Assembly (NCBI GenBank): GCA_002686705.1
Contig: NYYH01000001.1
Location: 1 to 54,518 of the forward strand
Source: Bacteroidota bacterium
Lineage (GTDB): Bacteria > Bacteroidota > Bacteroidia > Bacteroidales > F082
Direction of reading: 5' to 3'
Length of the DNA: 54,518 nucleotides
The translations under genes were made by a program, and so were the position numbers. Below are positions 16,447 to 27,591 of this stretch, piece by piece; the stretch's first letter is position 1; each line of letters opens with the position of its first letter. The notes below the pieces were generated by a model. That model ran no database searches and was not told where the DNA came from. It saw only the letters and a program-made list of their open reading frames with translations.

Positions 16447-19074
16447 CTATTTTTTCAAAGAATTCAATTGTTCTTCAATAACCTTTTTACGTGCTTCAGC
16501 ATCTGCCTGCTTTTTACGTTCGTTCTCAACCACAGCAGATGGAGCGTTATTTACAAATCTGTCATTTGATAATTTTTTCATCACAGATTTTAAAAATCCA
16601 TTTGTATAATTAAGCTCATTTTCTAGCTTTGCAATCTCTTCCTCTACATCGATATTCGAATCGATAGGAATATAGAATTCCTGGGCACCTACTGTAAATA
16701 TAATCGAACCCTCAGGCTTTTCTTCAACAATTTCAATTTTTTGAACATTACCAATCTTTGCAACAACTGGAAAGTAAATGCTCTGTGATAGAGATCCATT
16801 TTTAACAAGCATTTCAATGCTCTCTTTTTGAGGAATATTCTTATCTTTACGTACATTCCTGATTCCAACAATAATGCTTTCTGCGCTTTCAAATGCATCA
16901 ATTATACTACTGTCAAATTTAACTGCAACTTGAATATTTGAGATTATTAAATCGTTACCTTCCTCTCTATCTCTTAATAAATGCCAAACTTCTTCTGTTA
17001 TAAAAGGCATAAATGGATGAAGAATCTTCATCAGATTCTCAAAGAATGTAATTGAACTTTCTAGAGTATCAGGATCAATTGGTTGCTGGTAAGCCGGTTT
17101 AACAATCTCAAGATACCAACTGCAAAAGTCGTCCCAAATGAGCTTATATATAGCCATCAATGCATCTGAAATTCTAAACCTTAAAAAATGATCTTCTATA
17201 TCACTCAATGTACTGTTAAGCTTTTCATTGAACCACTGAATTCCAAGTTTATTATTTTCAGTTTGTTCCAGATCTGAGTCCACTTTCCATCCCTTTAACA
17301 GCCTAAGTGCATTCCAAATTTTATTACTAAAATTCCTACCTTGTTCGCACAAAACAGGATCGAAAGGAAGATCGTTTCCGGCAGGTGCGGTTAATAGCAT
17401 ACCTATACGTACACCGTCGGCACCATATTGTTTTATAAGATCAAGAGGGTCAGGTGAGTTACCAAGAGTCTTTGACATCTTGCGGCCAATTTTGTCACGT
17501 ACAATACCTGTAAAATAAACATTTTTAAAAGGGATATCCTTCCTATATTCAAGCCCAGCCATTATCATTCGTGCTACCCAAAAGAAAATTATATCTGGAC
17601 CGGTAACCAAATCATTAGTAGGATAATAATATTCGATATCATTATTACCAGGATTTCTAATTCCATCAAAAACAGAAATTGGCCATAACCATGACGAAAA
17701 CCAAGTATCAAAAACATCTTCATCTTGCTTAATATCTTCAGCAACCAAATCTGGTAGGTTATGTTCTTCCTCGGCCTTTAATATTGCCTCTTCAATAGTT
17801 TTGGCAACAACAATCTCACCATTAGGTAAATAATATACAGGAATCCTTTGGCCCCACCATAACTGACGAGAGATATTCCAATCTCTAAGGTTTTCCATCC
17901 AGTGACGGTAAATATTTTTATACATTGGTGGATGAAACTTAATATCACCATTTTCCACAACATTAAGTGCAGCCTTACTAAACTCACTCATCCTTAAAAA
18001 CCATTGTAACGACAACTTTGGTTCAATAACTGTATTGGTGCGTTCCGAATAACCTACCTTATTTACATAATCTTCAGTTTTGTCAAGATTACCTGCTTTT
18101 TTCAGGTCAATTAATATTTCATCGCGAACAGCAAAACGATCTTTACCGGTATATAATTCGGCACTTGTACTCATAGTGCCATCATCATTAAAAATATCAA
18201 TTGTTTTTAGCTTATGCTTGATGCCTAATTCGTAATCGTGCACATCATGGGCAGGCGTGATTTTTAAGGCTCCTGTACCGAATTCCCGATCAACATATTC
18301 GTCAGTAATAATTGGAACAGCTCTATTGACAAGTGGAACTATCACATTCTTTCCATGAAAGGAGAGAAATCTTTCATCTTTCGGATGAACACAAACAGCA
18401 GTGTCACCTAGTATAGTTTCTGGTCGAGTAGTAGCAATTGTGATATAACCATCCTCACCCTCAACTTTATATTTAAGATAATATAGTTTTGATTGCAGTT
18501 CTTTATGAATTACTTCTTCATCACTTACAGCAGTTTTGGCCACAGGATCCCAGTTTACCATACGGATACCCCTGTATACTAAGTCTTTATTATAAAGATC
18601 GATGAATACATCAATTACTGATTCATACAAGGAGTCGCTCATTGTAAAAGCTGTACGTTCCCAGTCGCATGAAGCACCAAGTTTTTTTAATTGTTCAAGA
18701 ATAATTCCGCCGTGCTTATGTGTCCATTCCCACGCATGTTCAATAAACTTATCACGTCCAATATCTTTTTTGTTAATATTTTCGGCTCCCAGTTTATCTA
18801 CAACTTTAGCTTCAGTTGCAATTGATGCATGGTCGGTGCCCGGAATCCAACATGCATTTTTTCCCTGCATACGAGCTCTGCGAATCAGGACATCTTGAAT
18901 TGTATTGTTTAACATATGACCCATGTGTAATACACCTGTAACATTAGGAGGTGGTATTACAATTGTAAATGGTTCCCTGTCATCGGGTACCGAATGAAAA
19001 TAGTTTTTATTCATCCAGTAGCTATACCATTTATCCTCTGTTAAAGCAGGATTATACTTGCTGGGCATGTCCAT
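16447..19074 (-). CDS. valS: Valyl-tRNA synthetase
   Basis: The 875-residue class I synthetase has the HIGH motif in '[15 protein letters not shown]' (about 39-53) and the KMSKS-type motif '[17 protein letters not shown]' in its second half. Its editing domain contains '[13 protein letters not shown]' (about 215-227), and the C-terminal coiled-coil arm is typical of ValRS. It charges tRNA-Val and edits mischarged threonine. The ATG at 19074 and one two codons later are both possible. A TATTTTTG -7 box lies 24 bases upstream. It converges on the glucosaminidase gene with 36 bases between. Confidence 0.97.
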   Translation of the reverse strand: MDMPSKYNPALTEDKWYSYWMNKNYFHSVPDDREPFTIVIPPPNVTGVLHMGHMLNNTIQDVLIRRARMQGKNACWIPGTDHASIATEAKVVDKLGAENINKKDIGRDKFIEHAWEWTHKHGGIILEQLKKLGASCDWERTAFTMSDSLYESVIDVFIDLYNKDLVYRGIRMVNWDPVAKTAVSDEEVIHKELQSKLYYLKYKVEGEDGYITIATTRPETILGDTAVCVHPKDERFLSFHGKNVIVPLVNRAVPIITDEYVDREFGTGALKITPAHDVHDYELGIKHKLKTIDIFNDDGTMSTSAELYTGKDRFAVRDEILIDLKKAGNLDKTEDYVNKVGYSERTNTVIEPKLSLQWFLRMSEFSKAALNVVENGDIKFHPPMYKNIYRHWMENLRDWNISRQLWWGQRIPVYYLPNGEIVVAKTIEEAILKAEEEHNLPDLVAEDIKQDEDVFDTWFSSWLWPISVFDGIRNPGNNDIEYYYPTNDLVTGPDIIFFWVARMIMAGLEYRKDIPFKNVYFTGIVRDKIGRKMSKTLGNSPDPLDLIKQYGADGVRIGMLLTAPAGNDLPFDPVLCEQGRNFSNKIWNALRLLKGWKVDSDLEQTENNKLGIQWFNEKLNSTLSDIEDHFLRFRISDALMAIYKLIWDDFCSWYLEIVKPAYQQPIDPDTLESSITFFENLMKILHPFMPFITEEVWHLLRDREEGNDLIISNIQVAVKFDSSIIDAFESAESIIVGIRNVRKDKNIPQKESIEMLVKNGSLSQSIYFPVVAKIGNVQKIEIVEEKPEGSIIFTVGAQEFYIPIDSNIDVEEEIAKLENELNYTNGFLKSVMKKLSNDRFVNNAPSAVVENERKKQADAEARKKVIEEQLNSLKK

Positions 19075-19098
19075 AGAAAGTCAATTTATTCTGAGAGG

Positions 19099-19106
19099 CA
19101 AAAATA
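19099..19106 (-). promoter_or_regulatory. -7 box for valS
   Basis: The minus strand reads TATTTTTG, a TAnnTTTG match placed 24 bases before the valS ATG. No convincing -33 element is seen. Confidence 0.45.
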
Positions 19107-19264
19107 TAAAAGTTAAGGTTAAGTTTTAGATTGAAAAGATGAAATGCTAAAGTATTCTGGAACAAATTACAAATACTTTATTTATAAAATTAAATGTGAA
19201 AAATAATATGTCAACTCGTTGTTTTCTCAAATCCCAATATAGTTTTCGTACATAAGTAACACCA

Positions 19265-22200
19265 CTAACTTAAATAAAGAATCAGATCCTCTGCATTTAC
19301 TAAGGCTCCAGAATCTAAAACTATACTTCCAATCTGTGAATCTTCTGTGGCAGTTATTGTAGTTTCCATTTTCATAGCTTCAATAACAAACAAAGGGTCG
19401 TTCTTTTTAACTTTCTGTCCTTTTTCAACAAATACTTTTGACAATAATCCCTGTAAAGGGGAGGCGATTTGTTTTGGATCGGAATTATCAGCTTTTATAT
19501 TTTCAATCACTTCGATACCCAAAGATGTGTCCTTTACCTCTATATTACGTGCTTGCCCATTAACACTGAAAAACAAGGTGCGAAAACCTTCCTCATTTGC
19601 TGGACCTACCGAAAGAAGTTTTACGATTATAGTTTTCCCTTTTGCAATTTCTACAAAAACCTCTTCATTCTCTTTCAATCCATAAAAGAAATTTAGAGTA
19701 GGGATCTTTGATATATTCTCGTAAATTCTAATTTTTTCACTATAATCCTCATAAACTTTTGGATATAGTTTGTAAGAAATAAAGTCGGTGATATTTAATT
19801 TACGGGTAACATTATTTTTGAATTTTTCATTAAATGTGATAAATTCATTATCGAAATCTACTGATTCTAGATGTGCATTGGGCAGGGAGGAATATGGCTT
19901 TTTATCTTTAAGGATAATTTTCTGTAACTCCGGAGGGAACCCTCCCTGAGGTTGTCCAAGATCACCACGGAAAAACGCCTGGACTGATTCAGGCCAGGAG
20001 ATAGTATCACCTTTATCGAGAACATCGGAGGCTTTTAAATTGTTGGTTACCAGATAAAGAGCCATGTCGCCAACAACTTTAGAACTTGGCGTCACCTTTA
20101 CAATGTCGCCAAACAACTGATTGACATCAGCGTAGGTATCTTTTACGTCCTCAAATCGGTCGGCAAGTCCCAGAGCTGTCATTTGAGGAATTAGGTTTGA
20201 ATATTGCCCTCCAGGTATTTCATGCTTAAATACTTCTGCGGTTCCAGCTTTCAGACCTGACTCGAAGGGATAATAGTATTCTCTTACCACTTCCCAATAA
20301 TTGGAAAATTTGTTGAGCTTGGCAATGTCCATTTTATTTTCCCGTTCATGAAATTGCATAAACTCCAACATTGAATTAAAATTAGGTTGAGCTGTTAGTC
20401 CTGAAAGTCCACCTATTGCCACATCAACAACATCAACTCCTGCTTCTACAGCTTTCAAATAAGTCGCTATTTGTAAAGCTGATGTATCATGAGTGTGTAG
20501 ATGGATAGGTAGATTTATTGTTTCTTTCAGAGCTGTTATTAGTTCTGTGGCAGCGTAGGGTTTTAACAAACCAGCCATATCTTTTATGGCCAATATATGG
20601 GCCCCTGCATTTTCAATATCTTTTGCAAGCTGGAGATAATAATCCAGATTATACTTTGTTCTCTTGACGTCTAATATATCACCGGTGTAACACATGCTAA
20701 CTTCTGCCAGACCTTTGGTGTTCTTACGCACATAACCTATACTTGCTTCCATTGCTTTAAGCCAATTAAGGGAGTCAAAAATGCGGAAGATATCAATTCC
20801 ATGTTCCCATGCTTGTGTTATAAATTTTTCGATAAGGTTATTAGGGTAGGCAGTATATCCAACAGCATTAGAACCCCGGATAAGCATCTGTAACAGAATG
20901 TTAGGAATTCTATTTCGCAAAAAGTTAAGGCGGCGCCAGGGATTTTCCTGTAAAAACCTAAGGCAAACATCAAATGTAGCACCGCCCCACATTTCTATAC
21001 TAAAAATCTCAGGATGATTTCTGGCAAAACTCTCTGCAACAGCCAACAAATCGTATGAGCGCATTCGTGTAGCAAGCAATGATTGATGGGCATCACGGAA
21101 GGTGGTGTCTGTATAATGTATCTTTTTTTCACTTCTTAACCACTGAGTGAACCCTTCTGGGCCAAGGTCAGTTAGTAAATTCTTTGTTCCTTTTGAGAAA
21201 TTTTTACTTGCATCGAAATCAGGAACTTTTGGAGTTGTAAACTTGCGATTCTTATCAACAAACTTCACATCGGGATTACCATTTACGATAACTTCTCCAA
21301 GGTATTTAATGATCTTCGTTGCACGATCACGTCGTGGTTTTAAGACAAATAATTCTGGATTATCCTTAATCAGATTAACTGTTGCATTTCCCTCTACAAA
21401 ACTCTTGTGGAGAATAATATTTTCCAGGAAAGGAATATTCGTTTTTACACCTCTGATTCTAAATTCAATAAGTGCTCTTGCCATTTTACGAACTGCTCCC
21501 TCAAGAGTATGTGAATGGGAAGTGATCTTCACGAGCATGGAATCAAAAAACGGGCTTATTTTAACCCCCTGGTAAATACTTCCTGCATCCAACCTTATTC
21601 CAAATCCACTGGCTATACGATAGGTCGATATTGTGCCATAATCGGGTTTAAAATCATCCCGCGGATTTTCAGTAGTGATGCGGCATTGTATTGCAAAACC
21701 GTTAGTTGTAAGATCTTCCTGTGAGTGTATTTTAATTTGAACATCACCCAGTTTATAACCGCCGGCAATAAAAATTTGTGCTTTAACTAAGTCTCTATTG
21801 GTAACCACTTCTGTTACTGTGTGTTCCACTTGTATGCGTGGATTTACTTCAATGAAATATATTTCCTTGTCTTCAACCAAAAATTCTACGGTTCCAATGT
21901 TGTTGTACTTAACTTCTTTACATATTTTTATAGCGTAGTCGTACAGCTTTTCCTTAACCTCCTTATCCAGGTTTAAAGATGGAGCTACCTCCACGACTTT
22001 CTGATATCTTCTCTGAACAGAACAGTCTCTTTCGAAAAGATGGACAATATTACCATGGTTATCAGCCATTATTTGTACTTCAATATGTTTGGGATTTCCA
22101 ATATATTTTTCAATAAATAAAGTACCATCACCGAAGGTATTTCGTGCCTCATTTTGCGCTGACACATAATTATTCTCCAATTGCCCAGCCTCGCTAACTA

Positions 22201-22714
22201 AGCGCATACCACGTCCTCCACCTCCGGCTGCAGCTTTTATCATCACAGGAAAACCAATTCGCTTTGCCTCCTCAAGTGCGATTTTCGAATCGCTGAGTGG
22301 CAATTTGCTACTAGCAATTATTGGAACACCGCATTTTTCAGCTATTTCTTTAGCATTAATCTTGTTTCCAAGTAGATCCATTACTTCAGGTCGCGGACCA
22401 ATAAATATGATCCCATTTTCTTCGCATCTTCTGGCAAATTCGGTATTCTCAGAAAGGAATCCATAACCGGGATGAATGGCATCAACATTCAATTTAGTTG
22501 CAAGGTTAATAATCTCTTCAATATTTAAATAAGGTTTAAGAGGATCTGTGTCGGCACCTATCTGATAAGCTTCGTCTGCTTTGAAACGGTGTCGTGAATA
22601 GCGATCTTCATAGGTGTAAATAGCAATAGTTGTTAAATTTATCTCAGTGCATGCCCTGAAGACCCTGATGGCTATTTCGCCTCGGTTGGCGACCAGTACT
22701 TTTTTAATTTCCAT
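19265..22714 (-). CDS. pyc: Pyruvate carboxylase (single chain)
   Basis: The 1149-residue protein carries all three parts of the alpha4-type enzyme. The biotin carboxylase is at about 1-450 ('VANRGEIAIRVFRAC', 'KAAAGGGGRGMR'). The carboxyltransferase is at about 530-810 ('YTDTTFRDAHQSLLATRMR', 'HLHTHDTSA'). An allosteric/PYC-OADA region follows, and the biotin carrier at about 1075-1149 has the biotinyl Lys in 'VIEAMKMETT'. It makes oxaloacetate from pyruvate, bicarbonate and ATP to refill the citric acid cycle. Length and order are normal. The gene has one of the best promoters in the window and stands alone. Confidence 0.96.
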   Translation of the reverse strand: MEIKKVLVANRGEIAIRVFRACTEINLTTIAIYTYEDRYSRHRFKADEAYQIGADTDPLKPYLNIEEIINLATKLNVDAIHPGYGFLSENTEFARRCEENGIIFIGPRPEVMDLLGNKINAKEIAEKCGVPIIASSKLPLSDSKIALEEAKRIGFPVMIKAAAGGGGRGMRLVSEAGQLENNYVSAQNEARNTFGDGTLFIEKYIGNPKHIEVQIMADNHGNIVHLFERDCSVQRRYQKVVEVAPSLNLDKEVKEKLYDYAIKICKEVKYNNIGTVEFLVEDKEIYFIEVNPRIQVEHTVTEVVTNRDLVKAQIFIAGGYKLGDVQIKIHSQEDLTTNGFAIQCRITTENPRDDFKPDYGTISTYRIASGFGIRLDAGSIYQGVKISPFFDSMLVKITSHSHTLEGAVRKMARALIEFRIRGVKTNIPFLENIILHKSFVEGNATVNLIKDNPELFVLKPRRDRATKIIKYLGEVIVNGNPDVKFVDKNRKFTTPKVPDFDASKNFSKGTKNLLTDLGPEGFTQWLRSEKKIHYTDTTFRDAHQSLLATRMRSYDLLAVAESFARNHPEIFSIEMWGGATFDVCLRFLQENPWRRLNFLRNRIPNILLQMLIRGSNAVGYTAYPNNLIEKFITQAWEHGIDIFRIFDSLNWLKAMEASIGYVRKNTKGLAEVSMCYTGDILDVKRTKYNLDYYLQLAKDIENAGAHILAIKDMAGLLKPYAATELITALKETINLPIHLHTHDTSALQIATYLKAVEAGVDVVDVAIGGLSGLTAQPNFNSMLEFMQFHERENKMDIAKLNKFSNYWEVVREYYYPFESGLKAGTAEVFKHEIPGGQYSNLIPQMTALGLADRFEDVKDTYADVNQLFGDIVKVTPSSKVVGDMALYLVTNNLKASDVLDKGDTISWPESVQAFFRGDLGQPQGGFPPELQKIILKDKKPYSSLPNAHLESVDFDNEFITFNEKFKNNVTRKLNITDFISYKLYPKVYEDYSEKIRIYENISKIPTLNFFYGLKENEEVFVEIAKGKTIIVKLLSVGPANEEGFRTLFFSVNGQARNIEVKDTSLGIEVIENIKADNSDPKQIASPLQGLLSKVFVEKGQKVKKNDPLFVIEAMKMETTITATEDSQIGSIVLDSGALVNAEDLILYLS

Positions 22715-22746
22715 GATTGTTTGCCTAAAATATCTACAGATTTCCT

Positions 22747-22776
22747 CAAATTTACGAAGTATTTTTGTTTTTTCAA
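22747..22776 (-). promoter_or_regulatory. pyc promoter
   Basis: The minus strand reads TTG, exactly 19 bases, then TAAATTTG. This is a full match to the Bacteroidota primary-sigma promoter, 32 bases before the pyc ATG. Confidence 0.75.
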
Positions 22777-23010
22777 CGAATAGATTTGTATGTTTATTAA
22801 CACTAGCTATTCTATTTGGATTCCATTTAAATAATGCCCCTGAGAACAGTACTTTTACTTTTTGAAAACTATTTCTAAAAATAGATTTAACCGCAAAAAA
22901 CTTAATGAAATGGGATTCACCTGTTTAGCTATTGATCAAAGGTCGGGAAATAAAATCTGGTATGTACAAAAATAATATCGGGCTTTGGAAACTTGATTTT
23001 TCAGGAAATA

Positions 23011-24792
23011 CTATTTGGACAAATTATTTTGTCGCTTTTTTTTCTCCTCACGTTTTCTTTTCCTAATATCCTTTTTATCCGTACCCAGAACAGTTTTAAT
23101 TTCTTTTTTGGGTTTATTATCCATTCCAGGAATAATTGTGCCCAATATACCACTCTGCAATGTTTTCCAAAGAAAATTACCTAACCCCTTATACATCACT
23201 CTATTAAAAAACATTGACTCAACACGATTTTCTTTATTTTTTGCTGGATTATTTTTATTTATTATCTGGTTAGCAGCCCATGAAAGAAATTTATTAGTCT
23301 TTTTCATGTCTTTTCTAACTACAATACCATTCAGGTCATGATATAGCATCGTCATTTCTCCCATTGAGTAAGTAGGATTTGCACGAGCCTTAAAACTTAG
23401 ACCGTCCAGATAGCCACTTTTAAATTTAACTCCAATTGCAGGAAGTGTAACGTTGTTAAATAATTCCATATCCCCGTTGCCAAGCCATCCGTTAAATGAA
23501 AAAGTATCAGCAATACTTCTCATTGGGAAATAAATATTTACTCCCATTGGTATTTTCTTCTGAAGTTTAGCTTGCAATCTTATCGACATAACTGTACCTT
23601 TAACTATACTGTCAAATATCGAAGTGATGTCTTTGACCTTTACATTTAGTTTACCAAGTGTAACAACCATGGGTTCTTCCATCATGTCGTGCCTCTCAGC
23701 ATAAATAAGTTCACTGTCATTAATGATTAAGCTATCTATATACAAATCCTGCTTAAGCGATTTTAACAATTGTTGGGGCAATTTGGGTCTTTTTTTTGTG
23801 TCAAATGGACAACGTTTGTCTTTGAATATACTGAGTTTCATGTTGTGGATCAAAACATCCGACATGAAAATTTTTGAGCTCCGAATTATATTTAGTGGAT
23901 AAAGAGAGTTAAATTCTGCTTTTTCGATTTCACAATTATATATTTCATATTGAAACTCACTCAACTCAACCATACTACTTTGGCTATATCTGGGTGTAAT
24001 TTTTAATTTTTTGAAAATGAGTTGATTTTGATTCATGTTAAAACTCATATCATCAAATGATAATATATATTTATCTCCAGGGAGTTGAAACCTTTCATCT
24101 GACATGTGAAAATCAAAATCTTTAAGCATTAACCTAAAACTTGATGAATCATCCTCATTCTTTATTAAAGCTATATTTTTTATTTGGACATTAAAACTCT
24201 TTGTTTGAAAAATTGTGTCGTTATGTTTTATATCAATTATGTTGAAAGCAAAATCCTTTACTAAAAACCTGTTTAGAATAGCACCGTTAATACCTGGTAA
24301 AACAATGCTGTCTATATTGAATGGAGTGGCTGGTTTGTCGACTTTTTTTGCCTTTGGAATGGTACTCTTGCCTGATGTCAGCAAATCTATTTTCGCATTT
24401 TTAATAACAAAACTTCCAACATCTACATACTTGTCAGCAATAAAAGAGATAACGCCAATATATCTTACTCGTAGGTTGGGTATGTTAATCCGGAATCCTT
24501 TTTTTTGTGACCACTTTTGTAGTTTGATCTGACTTATAAGTAAACTATCTGGTTCAATTTGTACATCTTTCAGTATTAATGTCATGGTAAACAGATTTAC
24601 CTTAACATTACCAACGCTTATTTTATAATCTTTCTTTTCACTGCTAGATAAAGAATCCTCAAGTCGGTTTTGTAGTATATTTCCAATGATGAATTGGGCA
24701 ACTAAGATTAACAAAACAAGCGAGGCAATAACAATGGATGTTATAACCAGTAATTTCTTGTACTTTTTAAGAAACAGCATGGGTTTTTGCAT
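23011..24792 (-). CDS. AsmA-like/DUF748-like inner-membrane-anchored protein
   Basis: The protein has about 593 residues with one N-terminal membrane helix ('LLVITSIVIASLVLLILVAQF' region). A long beta-rich periplasmic part follows, with repeated 'xxLxDVxIxPDSL'-like strands, and a Lys/Arg-rich tail (KRKREEKKKRQ). This architecture is that of AsmA/DUF748-type proteins, some of which form long beta bridges for lipid transport between membranes. An upstream TTG is possible, but the -7 box TATATTTG overlaps it, so the start must be one of the two ATGs, at 24792 or 24780. The basic tail is odd for a periplasmic end. Family placement is tentative. Confidence 0.6.
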   Translation of the reverse strand: MQKPMLFLKKYKKLLVITSIVIASLVLLILVAQFIIGNILQNRLEDSLSSSEKKDYKISVGNVKVNLFTMTLILKDVQIEPDSLLISQIKLQKWSQKKGFRINIPNLRVRYIGVISFIADKYVDVGSFVIKNAKIDLLTSGKSTIPKAKKVDKPATPFNIDSIVLPGINGAILNRFLVKDFAFNIIDIKHNDTIFQTKSFNVQIKNIALIKNEDDSSSFRLMLKDFDFHMSDERFQLPGDKYILSFDDMSFNMNQNQLIFKKLKITPRYSQSSMVELSEFQYEIYNCEIEKAEFNSLYPLNIIRSSKIFMSDVLIHNMKLSIFKDKRCPFDTKKRPKLPQQLLKSLKQDLYIDSLIINDSELIYAERHDMMEEPMVVTLGKLNVKVKDITSIFDSIVKGTVMSIRLQAKLQKKIPMGVNIYFPMRSIADTFSFNGWLGNGDMELFNNVTLPAIGVKFKSGYLDGLSFKARANPTYSMGEMTMLYHDLNGIVVRKDMKKTNKFLSWAANQIINKNNPAKNKENRVESMFFNRVMYKGLGNFLWKTLQSGILGTIIPGMDNKPKKEIKTVLGTDKKDIRKRKREEKKKRQNNLSK

Positions 24793-24801
24793 TGGTTTAT
24801 G

Positions 24802-24809
24802 CAAATATA
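24802..24809 (-). promoter_or_regulatory. -7 box for the AsmA-like gene
   Basis: The minus strand reads TATATTTG, an exact TAnnTTTG match. Its position excludes the upstream TTG start and favours the ATG at 24780, which would have a leader of about 15 bases. Confidence 0.5.
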
Positions 24810-24860
24810 ACTATTTTATTCTTAAGAGATTATAGCCTGCTAATTTGGAACGTAACGGCA

Positions 24861-26195
24861 TTAAATCTTTGACTTTAGCCAATGCTTCGATTTTAAGTAT
24901 CCCCATGAAGCAATACTTAGCAAGAACCCATAAACTAGTTCAGATGTCCATGCGCCAAAAACATCGGTTTTAAATACAAATATCAAAACATAAATGTAAC
25001 TTACGTATATCAGCAAAACGATTATTTCAATAGAGAGTGAAATAGTAGTTTTACCAGTACCTGAAACACTGTTTAATAATACAAATCCAACCGAAAGGAA
25101 CAAAGCTCCAATGTTTACTATATATAATACAGGTGCTCCCATATCAATCAATTCCTTCTGATTAGTGTATATCTCAATAATCATTCTTGGGAAAAATAAT
25201 CCAAAGCTTACAATAATGAGAACACCACAAAAGCTCATTAATGTAATTCTATAAATAAGTGAAAATACTTCATCCTGTCTTTTTTGACCGATTAAATAAC
25301 TTACCAATGTATTAGTCGTTGCCGCAAATCCCCAAATTGGTATCATTGCAATAACATAAACACTTCTGATAATATTTGATACAGCCAGAGCCATCTCACC
25401 TATCTTTTCAACGAAAAGAAAGAATACAAACCAAACTGACAGAGAAACGAACTGTTGGATCATCATAGGGATTGATACGCCAAAAATTTTCGCGAGTTTT
25501 TCCAATCTAAATCTAGCAAAACAAAACAAATCGTACTTTTTATAATCTATTATAGTAAGAGTGTAGATCACAAAAAATATCATAGCTGAGATTTCTGCAA
25601 CAACTGAAGCCAGGGCTGCGCCACGAATTCCCATCTCAGGCATACCTAAATTGCCAAATATTAAACCATAGTCTAAAAATATATTTACAGCAGCAAGTAC
25701 AAGGGTTGTATAAGTAATTACTTTTGTTTTAGCTATCCCAACATAAAATGATCTGAAAGCCATATTGATAAATGCAAAGAAAATTCCATATGCGCGTATA
25801 TCCAGAAAAGCGATGGAATCTGTATAAATTGCAGTTGAATCAATAGAGAACCTAAGGAGATCTACTGAAACATACTTTAAAAGTATAAATATAAGTATAG
25901 CCAAAAAGGTTAAGAAAATAATAGTATGGATAACTATTTCGCCAATGTCTTTGAACTTGCCCTCACCTAACCTACGTGCAATTATTATTTGAGCCCCTGT
26001 GCCAAATCCAAGTCCTAACATAATTACAGCCAAGTAAAATAACCCGCCAATGGCACCGGCACCAAGTGCTATTTCACCCACTCTTCCTAAAAACGCAGTA
26101 TCAGTAAAGTTTATAATATTTTGAGCAATACTGCCCAAAATAATGGGATAAGCAACCAACCAAATTCGGTTATATGTAATTTTAGTATTAGTCAT
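24861..26195 (-). CDS. MATE family efflux transporter
   Basis: The protein has about 444 residues and 12 membrane helices. It shows MATE signatures such as 'IWLVAYPIILGSIAQNIINF' split across helix 1, 'DTAFLGRVGEIALGAGAIGG' in helix 2, and the repeated 'GFGTGAQIIIARRLGEG' and 'WGFAATTNTLVSYLIGQ' in the two halves. Such carriers export drugs or metabolites using sodium or proton gradients. A longer frame starts at 26240, but the family start and a TATCTTTG box at 26204-26211 support the ATG at 26195. It is divergent from the MFS gene. Confidence 0.9.
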   Translation of the reverse strand: MTNTKITYNRIWLVAYPIILGSIAQNIINFTDTAFLGRVGEIALGAGAIGGLFYLAVIMLGLGFGTGAQIIIARRLGEGKFKDIGEIVIHTIIFLTFLAILIFILLKYVSVDLLRFSIDSTAIYTDSIAFLDIRAYGIFFAFINMAFRSFYVGIAKTKVITYTTLVLAAVNIFLDYGLIFGNLGMPEMGIRGAALASVVAEISAMIFFVIYTLTIIDYKKYDLFCFARFRLEKLAKIFGVSIPMMIQQFVSLSVWFVFFLFVEKIGEMALAVSNIIRSVYVIAMIPIWGFAATTNTLVSYLIGQKRQDEVFSLIYRITLMSFCGVLIIVSFGLFFPRMIIEIYTNQKELIDMGAPVLYIVNIGALFLSVGFVLLNSVSGTGKTTISLSIEIIVLLIYVSYIYVLIFVFKTDVFGAWTSELVYGFLLSIASWGYLKSKHWLKSKI

Positions 26196-26203
26196 AAACG
26201 CGG

Positions 26204-26211
26204 CAAAGATA
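26204..26211 (-). promoter_or_regulatory. -7 box for the MATE gene
   Basis: The minus strand reads TATCTTTG, an exact TAnnTTTG match, 8 bases before the chosen ATG. The leader would be only a few bases. Confidence 0.45.
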
Positions 26212-26262
26212 GGAAAGAGTTTGATTGTTCGATTGCTCAATTATGATACCCATCTCAGTAAT

Positions 26263-26292
26263 TTTGCCCAATTAAAAATATTTTTAATTTTG
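26263..26292 (+). promoter_or_regulatory. Promoter for the rightward MFS gene
   Basis: TTTG, 18 bases, then TAATTTTG precede the ATG by 12 bases. A second TAATTTTG at 26259-26266 overlaps the -33 part and could be an alternative -7 box. Confidence 0.5.
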
Positions 26293-26304
26293 AAAAAAAA
26301 CTAC

Positions 26305-27552
26305 ATGAGACCAACGTTTAGAAAAGATGTTCAATACTATAAATTTTGCCTCTACGGGTTTTTTAAAAACCTTCGTTTTTTTGATGCTTTCCTGATGCTT
26401 TTTTTCTTGGAAAAAGGAATAAATTTCCTCGAAATAGGAATTCTTTATTCAACACGGGAAATAGTAATATTAATTATGGAAATACCAAGTGGAGTAATTT
26501 CTGATGCATTGGGCAGGAGAAAAACACTGATTGCTTCATTTCTTGCTTACATAATTTCATTCATTGTATTCTACTTTTCACAAAGTTACATAAGTCTTCT
26601 TTTAGCAATGATATTATTCGCAGTGGCAGATGCAACCAGAACCGGAGTACATAAAGCAATGATTTTCCAATATCTGAAAATAAATAATTGGAGTATGCAT
26701 AAGATTGATTATTATGGACATACTAGATCATGGTCTCAGTCGGGTTCAGCAATCTCAGCACTTCTGGCTGCATTTTTTGTATTTTATACCGAAAGATATG
26801 ATGTTGTTTTCATTGCTTCAATTGTAGCCTATCTTGCTGATATGACACTAATTTATTCGTATCCTAAATATCTTGATGGAGAGATAGTACATTTATCAAG
26901 CAAGAAGATAAAACAAAAATTCAGTATAGTGATAAGGGTTTTTGCCCAAACTATAAGGCACTTAAGCTTTTTCAGAATACTAACGAACCTTTCAATTTAC
27001 ACCGGATATTACAAAGCAGTAAAAGATTATATCCAGCCCCTGTTAAAGTATGTTGCACTAAGCATACCCTTCTTTGCATATTTAAATAACCAAAAGAAAA
27101 TTGCAATTATAATTGGCATCATCTATTTTATAATTTATTTACTTACTGCATTGGTCTCCAGATACTCAGGAAAATTCACAAAACTTTTTAAATATCTGAA
27201 CATCCCAATGAACATTACCGTGTCAATAGGACTAGCAATCGGAATAATTACAGGATTGACTTTCCAATTAGGGTTTTATATTTTGCCGATAGTTGGGTTT
27301 ATAATTGTTATGATAATTGAAAATTTGAGAAAACCAATTGGAATAGGATTAGTAGCGAACATATCAAAGGATGAATCGATGGCAACAACTTTGTCCGTTA
27401 CATCGCAGACTAAATCTCTATTTGCAGCCATATTAGCTCCCATTATAGGCTTGATAGCTGATACATATAATCCGGGAATGGGAATTACCATCATTAGTAT
27501 TTTAATTTTGTTAGGATTACCGTTTTACTGGTTGAAGCGACAACACGTTTAA
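26305..27552 (+). CDS. MFS transporter
   Basis: The protein has about 415 residues and some 11-12 membrane helices. The MFS loop-2 motif appears as 'SGVISDALGRRKTLIASF', and the last third has 'SLFAAILAPIIGLIADTYNPG'. The N-terminal 'YYKFCLYGFFKNLRFFDAFL' resembles uncharacterised MFS proteins of Firmicutes and Bacteroidota. The frame is open from 26221, but the first 28 codons overlap the divergent MATE gene and its promoter, so the ATG at 26305 is preferred. The substrate is unknown. It may share regulation with the MATE gene. Confidence 0.8.
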   Translation: MRPTFRKDVQYYKFCLYGFFKNLRFFDAFLMLFFLEKGINFLEIGILYSTREIVILIMEIPSGVISDALGRRKTLIASFLAYIISFIVFYFSQSYISLLLAMILFAVADATRTGVHKAMIFQYLKINNWSMHKIDYYGHTRSWSQSGSAISALLAAFFVFYTERYDVVFIASIVAYLADMTLIYSYPKYLDGEIVHLSSKKIKQKFSIVIRVFAQTIRHLSFFRILTNLSIYTGYYKAVKDYIQPLLKYVALSIPFFAYLNNQKKIAIIIGIIYFIIYLLTALVSRYSGKFTKLFKYLNIPMNITVSIGLAIGIITGLTFQLGFYILPIVGFIIVMIIENLRKPIGIGLVANISKDESMATTLSVTSQTKSLFAAILAPIIGLIADTYNPGMGITIISILILLGLPFYWLKRQHV

Positions 27553-27591
27553 AAATATTTGTACATTTACCGCCGTTCAAAATCAATACAA

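Noticed and set aside
22715..23010. Search of the 296-base gap upstream of pyc for a small gene or RNA
   Set aside because: Apart from the pyc promoter I see no coding frame, hairpin or repeat that stands out.
26221..26304. Upstream extension of the MFS gene (28 codons from TTG)
   Set aside because: It would overlap the MATE gene's alternative start and the promoter boxes of both genes; the ATG at 26305 fits the family start.
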